Positions 13,278-25,817 of a DNA stretch of 64,000 bases are shown one piece after another. The notes below the pieces were generated by a model that worked only from the letters and a program-made list of their open reading frames with translations, did not search any database and had not been told where the DNA came from. Source of the stretch: Lethocerus indicus (Eukaryota; Arthropoda; Insecta; Hemiptera; Belostomatidae); contig JACDQD010000008.1 of NCBI GenBank assembly GCA_019843655.1, positions 16,154,442 to 16,218,441 of the forward strand, read 5' to 3'. The number at the start of each line of letters is the position of its first letter. Within the stretch, counting starts at the first letter, position 1. A program made the translations under genes and the position numbers.

Positions 13278-16200
13278 GTTCAATAATCTAGTAATATATA
13301 ACCAGGATCAAGCCTGAAAATAAATTAAAAAATAGTGCCTTATTTCCAACAGTTTACGCAATTAGTAGTTGAGCGTCACGAGAAATTTTAAAATTATAAA
13401 TTCATCGCGACACCACACCTTGCTAAGAACTTCCCTGCATTCCTCGTTTGTCACGCAACTTGCTTATCAGACAGTGGACAATTATGTTTTTATGGGGGAC
13501 TTGCCGATTGCAGTCTTGGTACTAATCGCACTTCACTAACCATTATATATTGAAATAACCCTTGAGTATTCCCAGTTCGAATGAAGTTTTTCTTCCCCTT
13601 GACTGTCGTAAGAAAGTTGCATACTCAATTGGGTTTCCGTAGCCTTCAAGTTGAAATTTTCACCGTAAATGGGTTATCAATATTTAGCTCAATACATGCA
13701 CTTCAATTATTACAGGTTATGTTTGAGGACAGTAGATTATAATCCTATTTGAACCGATTAACTTGTCGGTGGAGAGAAACTGAACAAGCCTCAGATTAAA
13801 TGAGAGAGATTGTACGGAAAAATTAGTTACGATTTAGAAAAAATAAGATGTCCTATTCTTCATGGGAGAAAAAAATTTAAATATAGATACGGAGAAATAA
13901 ATAAAAGACGAAAATGTATTGCGTGTACAGAAATATCTCGACCCATCTCGTAACCCGATACGCAGAGCCATTCACCGCGGTAGTGCAACGCGTTCATTTT
14001 GTAAACTTGTCGACCCATTTCTTTTCTTTCGGTCAACAAACGAATTAATAAACTCCTCTCTGTAACGTGTAACACTAATTTTTTTTTCAACCCGGCTCTG
14101 TGAGGCCAGCGCTCCGTGTCCCCGCCGACCAAGCCCGGGGGGGTACATGCTAATGGAGGAAATGCCATTACGCGGTCGCCGGTAACCCATGGAACAGAAC
14201 AAGCCTCGGAACTTGTACAACATTACAATATATAAATCGGCGGGTCATGAACTTGAGCATCCGGTACAACACCCCCCCAAACTCCTCCCACAAACCCAAC
14301 CGTTGTCGTTAGTACGGGCGATGAGGGTTTAACAGCGGCGCCGTGTAAACGACGTTGTTGTAACTGTCCATGTTGTACGACCTGTACAGTTGGAGTCATG
14401 GGAATTCATTTCTGGGAAAACGTCAAATGTCGAGAGATTGGCCGGCTGGAAACATGACCCGGAAGGCCTTACTGAATAGACAACAAAAATATCCTAAATT
14501 CCAGTGGGCAAATTCGAACAGCAATAATTCAGCAATAAATAATCCAGTATAGTTTATTATTAGTGTCTGTTTTGCCATACTCGGGTTAAAATGACGATAT
14601 TTTTAACTTAAGCCTTTTTTTTAATCCACATTTGTTCCGTCTTCCGAAAATACAATTTTTTTAGCAAATTTGCAATGTGTTTTCCCCGAAAATTTAATTT
14701 CAATTCTATGCTTCCTAACATATGTTTGACCGTTTCGGCCAGTTGCAATCTGCAATAGTGTCCATAAAATTAATATAGAACATTGAAACAGAAACGAATG
14801 CAAAACAAGGTGGTCTTCGACCAGGTCTAGGTAAAGATTGAATACCGTGTGGGAATACTGGGTGGATGAGTCACCGACTTCAACACCCATACCCGTAGTA
14901 ACTAGGCCACTGTTATGCTCCTATCTTACAGTTTATTTGCCATAACTCGTGGATGAACTTGTGACAACGAAGTTCATACTGTCCTGAATGTTTACCACTT
15001 AACAACATGCCTCTCTCACTGCACGCACCACGCCATTAATAAGATCAATCTCGGTGATAGTATTAATATACATTTCATTAATCGGCGGTTTGATCAACAC
15101 TCGGCGCCCGGACGTGTGGCATTTATTACTGTCAAGCGCTCAGGGACCGGACCTGTGAAACCGGACGGGGGAACAACTTCCGACTAACAGCACTGTTGCA
15201 GTTCAGGTTTCTGTTGCTTAACTGTCCCCCCGCGAGACCCTGTTGCCGTTCACCGTTCAAACACCGCGTCTGATACATGTCCCCGGTATATTGAGTTCAG
15301 AAAACGTTTTCTACAATCCTTTTATAAATCAAAAGAAAAATTAACATAAATAAATGCTAAAATACAGGGGGACTTCGTTTAATTCGCCTATTGCGTTCGG
15401 TCCCTGGTTCTGTCCTTTCGACCACATTGGCTACTGGACTTCCCCCATCATCCCGGTAGGCCCGTTGACTTAATTTGGTCCCAGAGTAAGCCAAACGTCA
15501 AAAAAGGAACATATCTAATATAAAAGGTTTGTTATTTATTATTTCAAAAATTTTATAATTACGATTATATAATTTATAGGTAATGGATAGAATAAAAAAT
15601 ACTCTACTTGTCACTACTAGATATATAAGGCTCATGCTACACGTCACGATTAGGAAACTGATATCAGCAATCGTTCAAATTGATCAAATTGCAGTAATTA
15701 ATAACTCGCGACTTGATATCTGTGCGAATATAAATGAGTGCAGTTTTGCAGTGTAAGGTAATATGAATACAGTTCACAATCGGCCGTTTGAAATATAATG
15801 CGCTACCTTCCTACGTTTAAATATTCAGTTAACAATATCCTCAAAATTCTATTGCCCCTTAACCGTGAATAAAAGTATCGGTAAAACGTTTGAAACCAAG
15901 GAAACATTAAACGGGGAAGGAGAGAATAGCAATAGGCCTAAAATGTATCTTAGGATTAATAGCTTTATCTTTCTTGAAAGGAATGTTTTTTAAAATTTAA
16001 TCCGATGAAAATAATTCAACCCTGATCATGCGTTAAAAAAGGCTGTGGTAAATAATTAATAAGTCGACAAACAAAAAACCGAGATAATTAACAAAACAAT
16101 GTGTGTTATTAAAAGATTTCATTGTCCCTATATTATCCGGTACAGACTCATCATTCTGGCGGTGATAATGGGGCTGGGGTCAATCCTCAAGTTCTAGGCC

Positions 16201-17117
16201 CATCGACTTCATCAACATGACAACCTCCGTCCCTGACTGGTGTAGACAGACTAGATAGATGAACATGTCGGCGTCGTTATTGGATAATTCCGTCCATCGT
16301 GATTCCCTGTCATTGGTCCTCAATCATCTTTCCAATTAGACACTTAGTCGTGCCCGTGGAAGGCAAGGGAACGGTTACAACAGACGAATTGTCGTCGGTT
16401 CGTTGGGCTGTATAACGCGCCCGCTATACGGCGTTGTCCCTTGGGCTAACAAAGGCCCTTCAAAGTTAACAGAGTTGGTAAGGCAAAGGAGTTGGATAAT
16501 TTCTGAACTGTAGAGCGAAGTTAATTCTCCAAATAAGTTGTTCCGGCCATTAAGGAAGTACTAAAACTATAGAGACAAATAAACTCATAACCGGATTAGT
16601 AATTCTTTTCAGCCCCGAGAACAAAATGCGAATGAATTCGTGCAATATGTAGTAAATTGTTTATGCAAAATATTCCTTATTAAGTGACACAGTACAACAA
16701 GAATCAATCATGGAGCACTAACATTTATTAAAATGACTAATCTGTGATTTGTCAGATTTCTGTATATTATTTAATTTTTTACAAGTGTTGAAAAATAAAA
16801 AAATTGTTACAACTATTTTTTTTTAACATACTTATGAAAATCCCTGATATATTTATTTTATATATATTATAATAGTAATACTCTCAATTATTTTTATATT
16901 TATTCAGTCTCCTGTATACGAATACATTTATATATGTTAGAATGGTCGGGGAATTTTCGTTTCTGTATTAACCTGGCGGTGCTGACAAATTAATCTTTGC
17001 CGACTGGAAGTGAATGGTCTACGGGGACGGGTAAGACCGGGGTACACGGAGGTGAACAACCTCCCGGCAAGAACTCCAGGCCACGGCCTCCACTCTCTCA
17101 CACAATGCCTCGAATTA

Positions 17118-17139
17118 CCCTCCCTCCCTCCCTCCCTCC
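17118..17139 (-). other. (CCCT)5 tract; strong minus-strand G-quadruplex motif
   Basis: Five CCC blocks separated by single T, then CC. The minus strand therefore carries GGGA repeats with one-nucleotide loops, among the most stable quadruplex designs. It lies in the GC-rich patch at about 17.0-17.2 kb. Confidence 0.85.
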
Positions 17140-20100
17140 ATCGCAATTCAACTTCCGCCAAGAGGAGGGAAATCGCCGATTAATTCCACCCAAAAAGCTG
17201 GCCCCCCTGTCAAGAGATTACCGAATCAGACGGGTGACCAACGATATTCCTGTTAGACCTTTGAGACTTACAATCTTACAGTGTCGTATACCGAGTTCGA
17301 CAAATGTTGTCACTTGCACTACAGTAATAGCTTAATTTTCAATGTTGAATTTTGATTAACCCTTTCTTTGTGATAAGGCGTTACGTACATGAAGCACTGT
17401 ACAGAGTTTATTGAAGTTGAAAATGTCTGAAAGTTATTACTTCAGCTGTGACCCCTCGTCAATTCTACTAGTAAAACATATTTCTGTAAACGTAATGTAC
17501 AATACATGTACGTGATATCTTTTAGGGAAGCCTGTATGACAACAGGTCCGCACCCACTGATTGTTTAAAAGCGCCTGAGGGAATTATATTTTGAGTTAAT
17601 TTCCCCGGAATATGTTCCTCTAGAAATATACGCCTCGCGGAAAAACGGCCTACCGTGGGTCCCAGACAATGCCGGCTGTACGTCCTAATTGTGTTAGCGG
17701 ACTCATTTGCATCCCCATGAGAACAGTTCCTGATTGAAGCATGTTTCATTTGAACGCGACGCCCCAGACCTCATTTAGTAGTCAATAACTAACTGTAAAA
17801 TCAATTTATTTTTTTGCACTCCGCCTGCGAACGCAATTAGGCAATGCCAGAGAAATGCCAGGGAATACTGATGAAATAAGGGGAATATGATTTTCGAGTG
17901 TTTGAACTCAAATTGGGAGCAATATAAACCCTCGCTATGGACATTACTTTTCTGAAAATGATACACAGAATAGATGATTTTCAATTATACATTATATATA
18001 GTATTTACGTTTGAACACCTACTTGAAAGTAAAATAACAATATGAATTTTATACTACCGGTACATGGACATCAAGGAAATTATCATGCAGTATAATAATA
18101 TTTATTTACTATATCGAATATTTGGCTCACAGAACTTTAAATCTTGTAGCGAATAGAGAAATTGACTGGTCATTCTCTAACCCAGTTTTATCCCCGTTTA
18201 TTTCAAATATACGTTTCAATAAACATAAATGGACACTGTAAATTGGCTCGTTGGGGAACAGAAGGCAGAAATATGTATTCATTCTGCTTAAAAGGGTTCT
18301 CCTCTGGTACAGCAATTGAGAAAAATGTACTGGATGACACCGCAGGGATCGGTGGGAGTCCGAACGACGAGGAGGAATTGTTTTTTCGACACGTTCCCTA
18401 CTGGCGTTTTTTCCTATGCGAAGGACCGTTAGCCGCCAAATTGTACAAAATCGGGTCCAGCCCAGTGGAAAATTGTGGTCGCTTTCTTATGGCCCCGGCC
18501 AATACGGCTCCTGCGACAACCAACATCGTGGGATCAAAGCCTCCCCAACTTCCCCCAATTCCCACTCGTCAAATAGAATCGCCAATTATTTGGTATTACA
18601 AATTTATCATGAATGCAGCTGTTGGGATGCTATTGAGAAAACAATTTTAGATTTATGCCACGGAAGAAAGATGGATAATGCTGGAGTACATTAACGGGAA
18701 CCAGAACTCTATACATTCGATCAGTAGGAAAATACTAATGTGAACTTATACTTCTATATATGAGATTTTTAACGGTTAAGGAAATCAATGAAGTGAAGAC
18801 ATAGTGACGTCAAATGGTTATTATATATCTATAATGTTGAAATATTAATAGCAGACGTGGGCGCGTTGGAACTAGAACTTTATGTAAACGTGTGTTAATT
18901 TATATTGCATTAAACCAATTATTTCCAGTCTGTTCGTCCCGATTGTTAACGTGGGAGTAAACCATACACACGTAATGAGGAAATTACATCAAATACAAAC
19001 ATATTGGATCCAGCAATTCTCAGCGACTGGCCGAGCGAATCACCGACCGAAATGGAAGGTTTGTAACCGATTACATGGGAAATAAACCGAAATTAAAGTT
19101 TAGCCCCGCAATAAACAATTCTCCGCGGGTCTCGATCGTCGGCGTTTTCGATTGCGACAACCGAATAATTGGCCGCTGGAACCGAGGGCTAGAACGGTCC
19201 AAGGCGGTGGTCCCGGGGGGAAAATGAGATGTCCGACCTTTCACCTGCCGAGTTCGCGCTGCCGACATCATTCCAGAGGCTCACCTGCTGGAACGACCGC
19301 GAACTGGATATTTAAATATGGATTTGTCCTACACAAATAAGAGTGGGTTGTTTTTTACAGATACTATAATCTAGGAAAAACTATTAACTATTAATTAAAA
19401 ACTATTAATTTAAAAATTAAACTGGATTCTAAAAAAACAGATAAGAAATCGTACGTATTCTTCTGGTATTGTAATTGATTTTAAAAATTATAAAATATGT
19501 TTTTGACTTAATAATTCCTACTTCAAGTCTACAAATTTAAGTAAAGGATTCTGCGCCTAAACATAAAATGCAGAAAGAGCTATAAATATTAAAAAAATAT
19601 GAAAAGAGTGTTGTCAAACGTAACGATTCAATTTATTTTCGGCCCAACAATGGCAGGCCTTTGTACCAAACATGGTTGGCTCCTAATGAAATAAAAAATA
19701 AACTTAACTTAAAAATATATTTAAAATGCTATTAAATGTAATTATACGACAATTACAGTTTGAAGTCACGTTAAAACGTTAGGTTAAGTGGTTCAGCCGA
19801 TCCAATTAATAGAACATCTGGTTCTATATTTCATACGTGGAGACGCATCTGTAACATCTTCGTTTACCATGTAATTTTATTCTTCAGTTAATGGCGGTCA
19901 ATTTTCAGCGTAAATTTTAGGTTTACAACAACATAAATTTCTGAATGCGCACCCCTATGGATCAAAGTGATGAAAAACCGGGACCACTTCCTTTAATTTA
20001 TTTAAATTAGGTTATTTAAATAAAATAAAATTGATAGATCAGAGAGTTCATATAAGGGATTTCTCATCAGTAATTTCTAAATTTAACACAACCGCTTTTA

Positions 20101-20746
20101 TTACATTCCATTGTTATTCCATCAAATATAATGTGAACGTGCGAAATAATCAATATCCTGACATGAGAACTGATAGTAATTGATAGACTTGGTTATTGTA
20201 GCTGACATAAAGCGAGTACTAATCTGATATCCTCCCACAAGACATAATTTTTTTATAACATTTTATGGTGTATATTTAATTCTGGTTTTTATTGTTGATT
20301 ATATCTTAACCGCTGTTCGCGTGCTATTTTTTATGCTAATATTTATGTACACCTTACTTGTTCCTATATAATTTCAAATAGTTAAAAAAATAATAATTCC
20401 CAGAGAATGTTTTATAAGAAATGGAAGCTCTAAGGTTGTTCTTTTTCTTTGGTATGCTTCAGGTTCATTTATTACATCCACCAGAATGTGGATTTTAAAT
20501 TCAATTGTAAAACTGTAATCATTTATAAAAAATATGAATGAAATAAAATAAAATACTTGATTAGGGAGAAGGAAGAAATACATAACACGATTTGATCAAG
20601 GTTTTAAAATTCCCCGCTGATTTATCGCATCAGGAAGGACCACATGATCAAGGACAACGCAGTGCTACCAACGATTCCTAAATGAACAGAACCCATAAGG
20701 CAAGAGCCCAGAACCAAGAAGTCCACGGAGTCCAACTCGCAACAAA

Positions 20747-20777
20747 ACTGGTTTCGGTCGCGGGCATTCTTCAAGCG
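20747..20777 (-). repeat. Decayed hammerhead-family copy
   Basis: On the minus strand it reads CTTGAAGAATG, then CCCGCGAC, then CGAAACCAG: the order and spacing of the catalytic boxes are kept, with an extra base and a changed stem III (CCAG for CCGG). Similarity to the 22.9-kb copy is clear but imperfect. Confidence 0.35.
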
Positions 20778-20954
20778 AAGACATGCCGCCAAGGCTCCTC
20801 ATTTATCAACCGGCCTCCGCAATGCTTTAAATGGAGTCGTGAATCTTCGCCCTCCTTATGAACTGGGAACAATTCAATTCGTGAGAAACTGGAGAGGGAA
20901 GATGGCCGCCCCCGGTTCCCGGCGTTCCGACGGAAGAAAATGGAATAATATCGT

Positions 20955-20985
20955 TATATTACCGGTTACGCTATATTACCGGTTA
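20955..20985. repeat. Tandem doublet TATATTACCGGTTA (period 17)
   Basis: Two exact 14-bp copies (20955-20968 and 20972-20985) separated by 3 bp. Each contains ACCGGT, the hexamer that forms stem III of the hammerhead family, but no GAAA or cleavage context is present, so a relationship is unlikely. Confidence 0.8.
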
Positions 20986-21381
20986 TTCTCTGACAACACT
21001 ATGGTAATGGATTTGATTCTCCTTTCATGTTTCTTGATATTATGCAATATTTCTTTAGATATGATATACGTTAGCGAATATCAGTGCCTGAACTTCGTAT
21101 AACATTTAATTGTTAGATAATATTTGTGAATTGTCATATTACACAGATGCATGATAAGGAAAGCTAAAATGAATTAAAGGACACTTCAAAAACTAAAAAC
21201 CCTAAGAATTATAATTGTTGCATAAGAACATAGTACAGATTCCTCATTTTATAATTTAACTAAGCTGGATTGCAGAACTTCAAACAGTATTTCGTACAAA
21301 AAATTGTTCTTTAGTTTAAAAAGGCACTTCTTCTCTCAAATATTATGAGTAGTATTACAAAAAATGTAGGTTCACCTGCAC

Positions 21382-21391
21382 GACCGGTTTC
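21382..21391 (-). repeat. Hammerhead-family 3' core (GAAACCGGTC on minus)
   Basis: A 10-base match to the conserved GAAACCGGTC segment. No CUGANGA box lies at the expected distance. A 10-mer is expected about 0.1 times by chance on both strands of this window, and it occurs five times, so the set is enriched even though this site alone is weak. Confidence 0.22.
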
Positions 21392-22813
21392 CTCGAATGA
21401 CATAATTTGTATAATATATATGTTTTCTACTTCTGTAGATGTTCCGATCGGACCAAGATATGCCCAATTATGGGAATCGTAAAAAGAGTTTAACAAGTTG
21501 AATTCCGGTAGTCTGAACTACCGTTTATGATAATTCGAGGGCGAGACCAGACCGCTCAGAAAAAGTGAAACTGGATATAGTTTACTATTTTTTGTTTTTC
21601 TTCAGAATTTCACCGCTTATATTTGTACACTTGGGTAAAATTTGATATTTTACATTCATACGTTATCAGAATGTTATGACTCAACAAAAAGAAGTAAGCT
21701 GATGAAGATAAACTACCTTCCTTTATTATTCTGGGCTGTTAACTCATATAAAATTAAATTAATTTATAAAGCGCGTTTCAAATATAAGCGCAAAATACTT
21801 AATGCCGGTCACTTAAAATATGCAAAGTTATGCTCTTTAAAGTTGATTATTAAAAAAGTTTAAATTGGACCTAAGTCCCTGAAATTACAGTGCACTCTGC
21901 ATAAATTCCCTGCCGCCAACAAGAGTAGAACTTTAACTCGCTGAAACAACCGCCTGACTCATTTTTATTTTTTATTAATCTTTTAAACCGGAGTCTTTTA
22001 TACAAGGCAAACTTAAGAAGGTAAAAAGCCAGTTCCTTCAGGACACAAACTATAAAAGTTTGTTTTCCTTCTTACAGGAAAATATCCTTAAAATTGGAGT
22101 AGGGTCTAGAATTTGTGTCACGTCAATGTCTACAGTTTACCTTTTGGGGGTAGACAGATTTTTAAATTTCATCGAACCCACTCATAATTGGGTCCAGTTT
22201 TCCAATTCTAAATACGAAGCAAATTAAAGTTTCAAATGAGGCCCTTTTTGGGCGCGTGAATGTAAGGATCACGTTTGCCGCCTTAGCCTTGAAAACTCTC
22301 ATAGAATGGGTACAGAAGTAAATACCTAATTAACACTTCTGAGTACCAATTTCCGCCAGTCACGTTTTAATAATGTATCTGTGGTGTCACTTCAGTTTGA
22401 TTACACGCTCGAATTGAGAACAAGCGGTGATAACCACGTGATAACGCCACCATAAGCTGGACCAATGGGCGAGCGGACAAGTTTTCGGGGCAAATCTTAA
22501 ATTCTATAGCTCCCGACGTGCATAATATAGCGCTTGTTAGTGATCTCCTTAACGCCACATTTTATAGGTCAGCTAATATTTAAAACAACTCAATCTCTAT
22601 TAAAGGCACTCTCGTTTTTTGAATGTCTGAAACGCACATTTGAATTGTTAAAAGCCATTTAAACCTTAGAAGGGAGAACTGTTATACTTAACTGTAGTTT
22701 CTTAGATCTAAAAATGTATACACTCAAGGAACATTTGGTCCGCAACTGGGACAGGGTCGCTGTAAGCACTAACCTATGCCCGAGTAGTATTATTAGTCCA
22801 GCACATTCATTAG

Positions 22814-22825
22814 AACACTAGATAT
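22814..22825. repeat. Left target-site duplication of the hammerhead insertion
   Basis: AACACTAGATAT, identical to 22981-22992. The pair brackets the 155-bp insertion, and sequence beyond the copies shows no further identity. Confidence 0.6.
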
Positions 22826-22980
22826 GATATACCTGTTTTTTGGTCTGCGAGGGGTTGGGATACTGTAGGTTCGTGATGTTTCTGTCTCCTCTCGCTGGTT
22901 TGGTCTTTTGCTAGACCGGTTTCGGCTGCTCGCCATCTTCAGTAGCGCTACTGAACGCTACAACATCACGAACCTACAGT
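22826..22980 (-). mobile_element. Short hammerhead-bearing insertion (Penelope-like pseudo-LTR type)
   Basis: A 155-bp insertion lies between two copies of AACACTAGATAT (22814-22825 and 22981-22992), read as a 12-bp target-site duplication. Inside it, TACTGTAGGTTCGTGATGTT at 22861-22880 is matched by its perfect reverse complement at 22962-22981, giving 20-bp inverted arms around an 81-nt centre. The last base of the right arm overlaps the duplication. The centre holds a minus-strand hammerhead core (22910-22946) and a 14-bp perfect palindrome (CAGTAGCGCTACTG, 22940-22953). A hammerhead inside the pseudo-terminal repeats, variable target duplications and inverted partial copies are known traits of Penelope-like elements. 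No reverse transcriptase or GIY-YIG endonuclease is present, so this would be a terminal fragment or a non-autonomous unit. The 35 bp at 22826-22860 lie inside the duplication but outside the arms. A foldback DNA transposon is an alternative, but a 12-bp duplication fits reverse transcription better. Confidence 0.6.
22910..22946 (-). ncRNA. Type-I hammerhead ribozyme (near-canonical)
   Basis: Read 5' to 3' on the minus strand: GCTA (stem I, 22946-22943), the catalytic box CTGAAGA (22942-22936, matching CUGANGA), one unpaired T (22935), GGC (22934-22932), loop GAGCA, GCC (22926-22924 reading G-C-C), GAAA (22923-22920), then ACCGGT (22920-22915) as a self-complementary three-pair stem III, and C at 22914 as the cleavage nucleotide of a GTC triplet. 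TAGC (22913-22910) follows and pairs perfectly with the opening GCTA. Predicted cleavage is between 22914 and 22913. All core nucleotides are present. The oddity is the extra T between the CUGANGA box and stem II; without a bulge the first stem II pair would be U-C. A tiny palindromic stem III is known from Penelope-like and retrozyme hammerheads, which cleave best as dimers. Activity is inferred, not shown. Confidence 0.62.
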
Positions 22981-22992
22981 AACACTAGATAT
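22981..22992. repeat. Right target-site duplication of the hammerhead insertion
   Basis: AACACTAGATAT, identical to 22814-22825. Its first base is shared with the end of the right inverted arm. Confidence 0.6.
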
Positions 22993-23404
22993 CATTTTTC
23001 CTGCTTTAAAATAAAGTATTCTATTTTGTAGGTGGCGTACAAACAATTTGGCGAAATATATTTTTTGTACTATCACTGGCGTCGGGAACAAGTTGACTCA
23101 TTATGACCAGAATGCTTTTAAAGAACCCTTCGGTAAAAATACATTTTTATTTCTTGCAGATGATATATTCGTGTAAATTATATCTTTATTAGAAATCCAG
23201 TAAATTACATTCTATTTTTATAGTGGTTTTGTCAGTGCGTTTACAGTTGATTCTTATCAATCCCTGTAAGGGAAAATTCGATAAATAAAAGGGAGAGCTA
23301 ATAGCCCGTACTTCCTGTGCGTCCTGAGAATGTGCTGTGAGTAAGAGAGCGGTAACTATGTTAGTGATGCTGTGGGTCCTCGACCCTGGGGCCAGCGCCT
23401 GAAC

Positions 23405-23435
23405 GGTGGGTGGGGGCGGGGGGCAGGGGCGAGGG
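23405..23435 (+). other. G-quadruplex motif
   Basis: Five G-runs of three or more: GGG, GGGGG, GGGGGG, GGGG and GGG, with loops T, C, CA and CGA. It is embedded in a GC-rich patch (23.37-23.62 kb). Confidence 0.85.
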
Positions 23436-23881
23436 CGCTGAATAACGGGCGCCACTCGAACGACAGGTGGGGCCCCACTTGCGTCACTTTCGGCGTTTCG
23501 CACCCCCATTTGTTTTTACCGGCCCCACGCTACGCGTCTCCTCTCCTGACCTAAAGAGGAGTCTGACGTTTGACTCGCCTCTGACTGCGCCTCGGGGTCA
23601 CCGGTTACGGTAGAAATTATGCAGGGACAGGAGTGGAGGTGACTGAGATGCTGAAAAAGGGACATTCGGTCACTTATTGTTTACACTGTCGCCACCGTGC
23701 CTAAAAGATAAATTGATCCCCAAGCAGTTTATTAGTTGCGAAAAAAATTCCTATCAATTGTTCAACAGATAACGCCCAGTAATTATAACTGTAGTTTTCA
23801 CTTTTAAAACTCTATGCCCTCAATAACTTGCTATCTAATGATTAATGAAGACTTTTTCGATCATCAAACAATTCGTCACAC

Positions 23882-23902
23882 CTGCTATTCCGAAAATAGC
23901 AG
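23882..23902. repeat. 8-bp stem-loop CTGCTATT/AATAGCAG
   Basis: Perfect arms around a 5-nt loop CCGAA. No T-run follows, so it is not terminator-like. Confidence 0.6.
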
Positions 23903-24215
23903 ATGTACTTCATGAGGAATAATTATCTACCACCATGTCAGTACCGCGGTATGTAATTTCGGGGCTTTATTCATGATTTGTCCCACTTTTACTAAGTCAA
24001 TACGATTTAAGGTCTTGTTAAATTATCAATGAACTAACAACCTATGTGGTCCTAGCAATCACAACTAAAAGACAAAAAGATTAAATTTCTCTTGTAAAAG
24101 AAGGATGTGGGTAAAAGAGCGAAAGAGCAGGTTATGAAGTACCTACATAAAATCATCCAATGTACTTATTTCACAAGGCCATTAGCATTTTAATGAAAGA
24201 AATTAGTATTTCAGC

Positions 24216-24244
24216 ATGAAGTATTGTAGTATATAATACTTCAT
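24216..24244. repeat. Perfect 10-bp stem-loop
   Basis: ATGAAGTATT, a 9-nt loop, then AATACTTCAT. It is AT-rich, in a gene-free stretch; the loop itself contains a further TAGTATAT motif. It could be a remnant of a small foldback element, but no target duplication was seen. Confidence 0.7.
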
Positions 24245-25817
24245 ACTTAGCGTATCGAATTTATTGCAATATAAAACACATAACGTCAGCATGAAATTAA
24301 TGGAAGGCGAAATCCCTGCACGTGTCCCATGTGTCCTGTTTCGGCTGGTTAACGTCGAATTAAAACAGATGCTTCCAAAATTGAAAACAGACTTTTGTCT
24401 ATGTCAACGAAACCCTGCATAATTTTATAGAATGAATAATAAATAAGGCGGCACTGAAACCCTCTACAGTTACATAAACGCAGACAAACAGTTTAAAATA
24501 CAATAATGAAAAGCATTTTTAAATATGCTCCTTTCAGACTTAATGAGAGTTTACAGGTCTTCTTCAACGACCCAAGCAACCCACCGTATAAAGCATTATA
24601 AACCAGGAAAATATGAATTTCAGTGCATTAATATTTATTTACTCGTAACGTCCGTTCCGCGTTGTTTGATATCGCATTACCATAGTTTTAACCTGTTGGA
24701 AATAAAAATTCAAACAAATTAAAACTAAAATAATTCAATTAATTTTTAATCATTTAAAAGCCCCACGAAACGTGGACAATGAGAATTTATTAATAAATCA
24801 CATAAAGTGATCGGTAGTGAACATGTTTAAATTTAAGACCTCACAATATGGTAATAAATGACAAAAGGGTAGAGATGCGCAGATGGAGACCATAAAATAT
24901 ATGCGGACGTTCATATGTACACGCCCACACAGAAGCCTTCATCACTTCGGTAAGTAACCAGATTGGAGCATAATGGCTGCAAAGGGAAAAACCAAAAGAA
25001 GTGGTTTGAAACCGCACAGTAAATGCTCCAAGAATTTCAGTTGTAAATAATAACAAAAATGACTTCTGTCTATAAATAATAACAGTCTAGTAAATGTTGG
25101 TAACCCTACATTCTGCATTTAATGTAAATAAATATTATTAATTGCGCATAATAAATAAAGTTAAAAAATGAATTTTTCCTATAATAACTATGACGAAATG
25201 TTTACATAAAAACGTAGTAATAATAAAGAGGTTTCGATCGACGTTGGAATAACTGCGCATTACCTATTGGCAGGTTGTTAAGTCTGTATAACAGACAAGG
25301 AAGGTCTGCTGGAACTTGGAGAATTTATTAAAAGGCGTTATGAAAACGTACTTTTATTCGCGAATAAACTAGATCTTTTCAAATATATACACTACAGATA
25401 GTGCAAAATGACTTTGCCGGGAACGTATTATGCCATCCACAGTCACCGCGGTGTCCACTCCATCAAGGATCATTTAATAAGAAGAAAAAAGGATTGATTT
25501 AAATTCCTGTTAACCTTTATACAATCATTTGCACATACAATCAGTGATATGCTAAATAAGATAGCCGGGGCTTCAATGCCATTGGGGTTCTACAACCAGT
25601 AATGCTGTTTTTTTCCGACGTTTACAGGAAGTTGGGATAATTTTTAACTTTAGGTTTTTTTCGTGTATTGGGAATTGAAAAAGGTTGCGTAAGATCTCGC
25701 CAACCTTCAGAAACGATACAGAATTATTTAAAATGCGTATTGCGTTTTAAAAAAATCTTTAGCATATGGATAAGTGCAAAACAAGATTTAATTAGCTGCA
25801 CAGAAATAAATTTAAAA

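Larger units (their letters stand above)
11348..17000. other. Gene-free AT-rich DNA with GC patches at 14.1 and 15.1 kb
   Basis: Long AT-rich stretches at 11.4-13.9 and 15.5-17.0 kb. GC patches lie at 14080-14360 (with a C7 run near 14268) and 15110-15300. A 102-codon minus frame at 13860-14168 overlaps another in a second frame and shows no domain. No RNA gene or transposon terminus was recognised. Confidence 0.55.
17240..22800. other. Gene-free DNA; 162-codon open frame at 18.2-18.65 kb unrecognised
   Basis: The plus frame 18162-18650 is the longest here; its second half is Pro-rich (GSKPPQLPPIPTRQIE) and overlaps a second open plus frame. About one frame this long is expected by chance in the window. 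GC patches lie at 19030-19290 and 20740-20940. Between 19.3 and 20.7 kb the sequence is very AT-rich, with local ACTATTAA repeats at 19380-19410. Confidence 0.5.

Noticed and set aside
18162..18650. 162-codon plus-strand open frame
   Set aside because: About one such frame is expected by chance in the window, it overlaps a second open frame, and no domain or splice context supports it.
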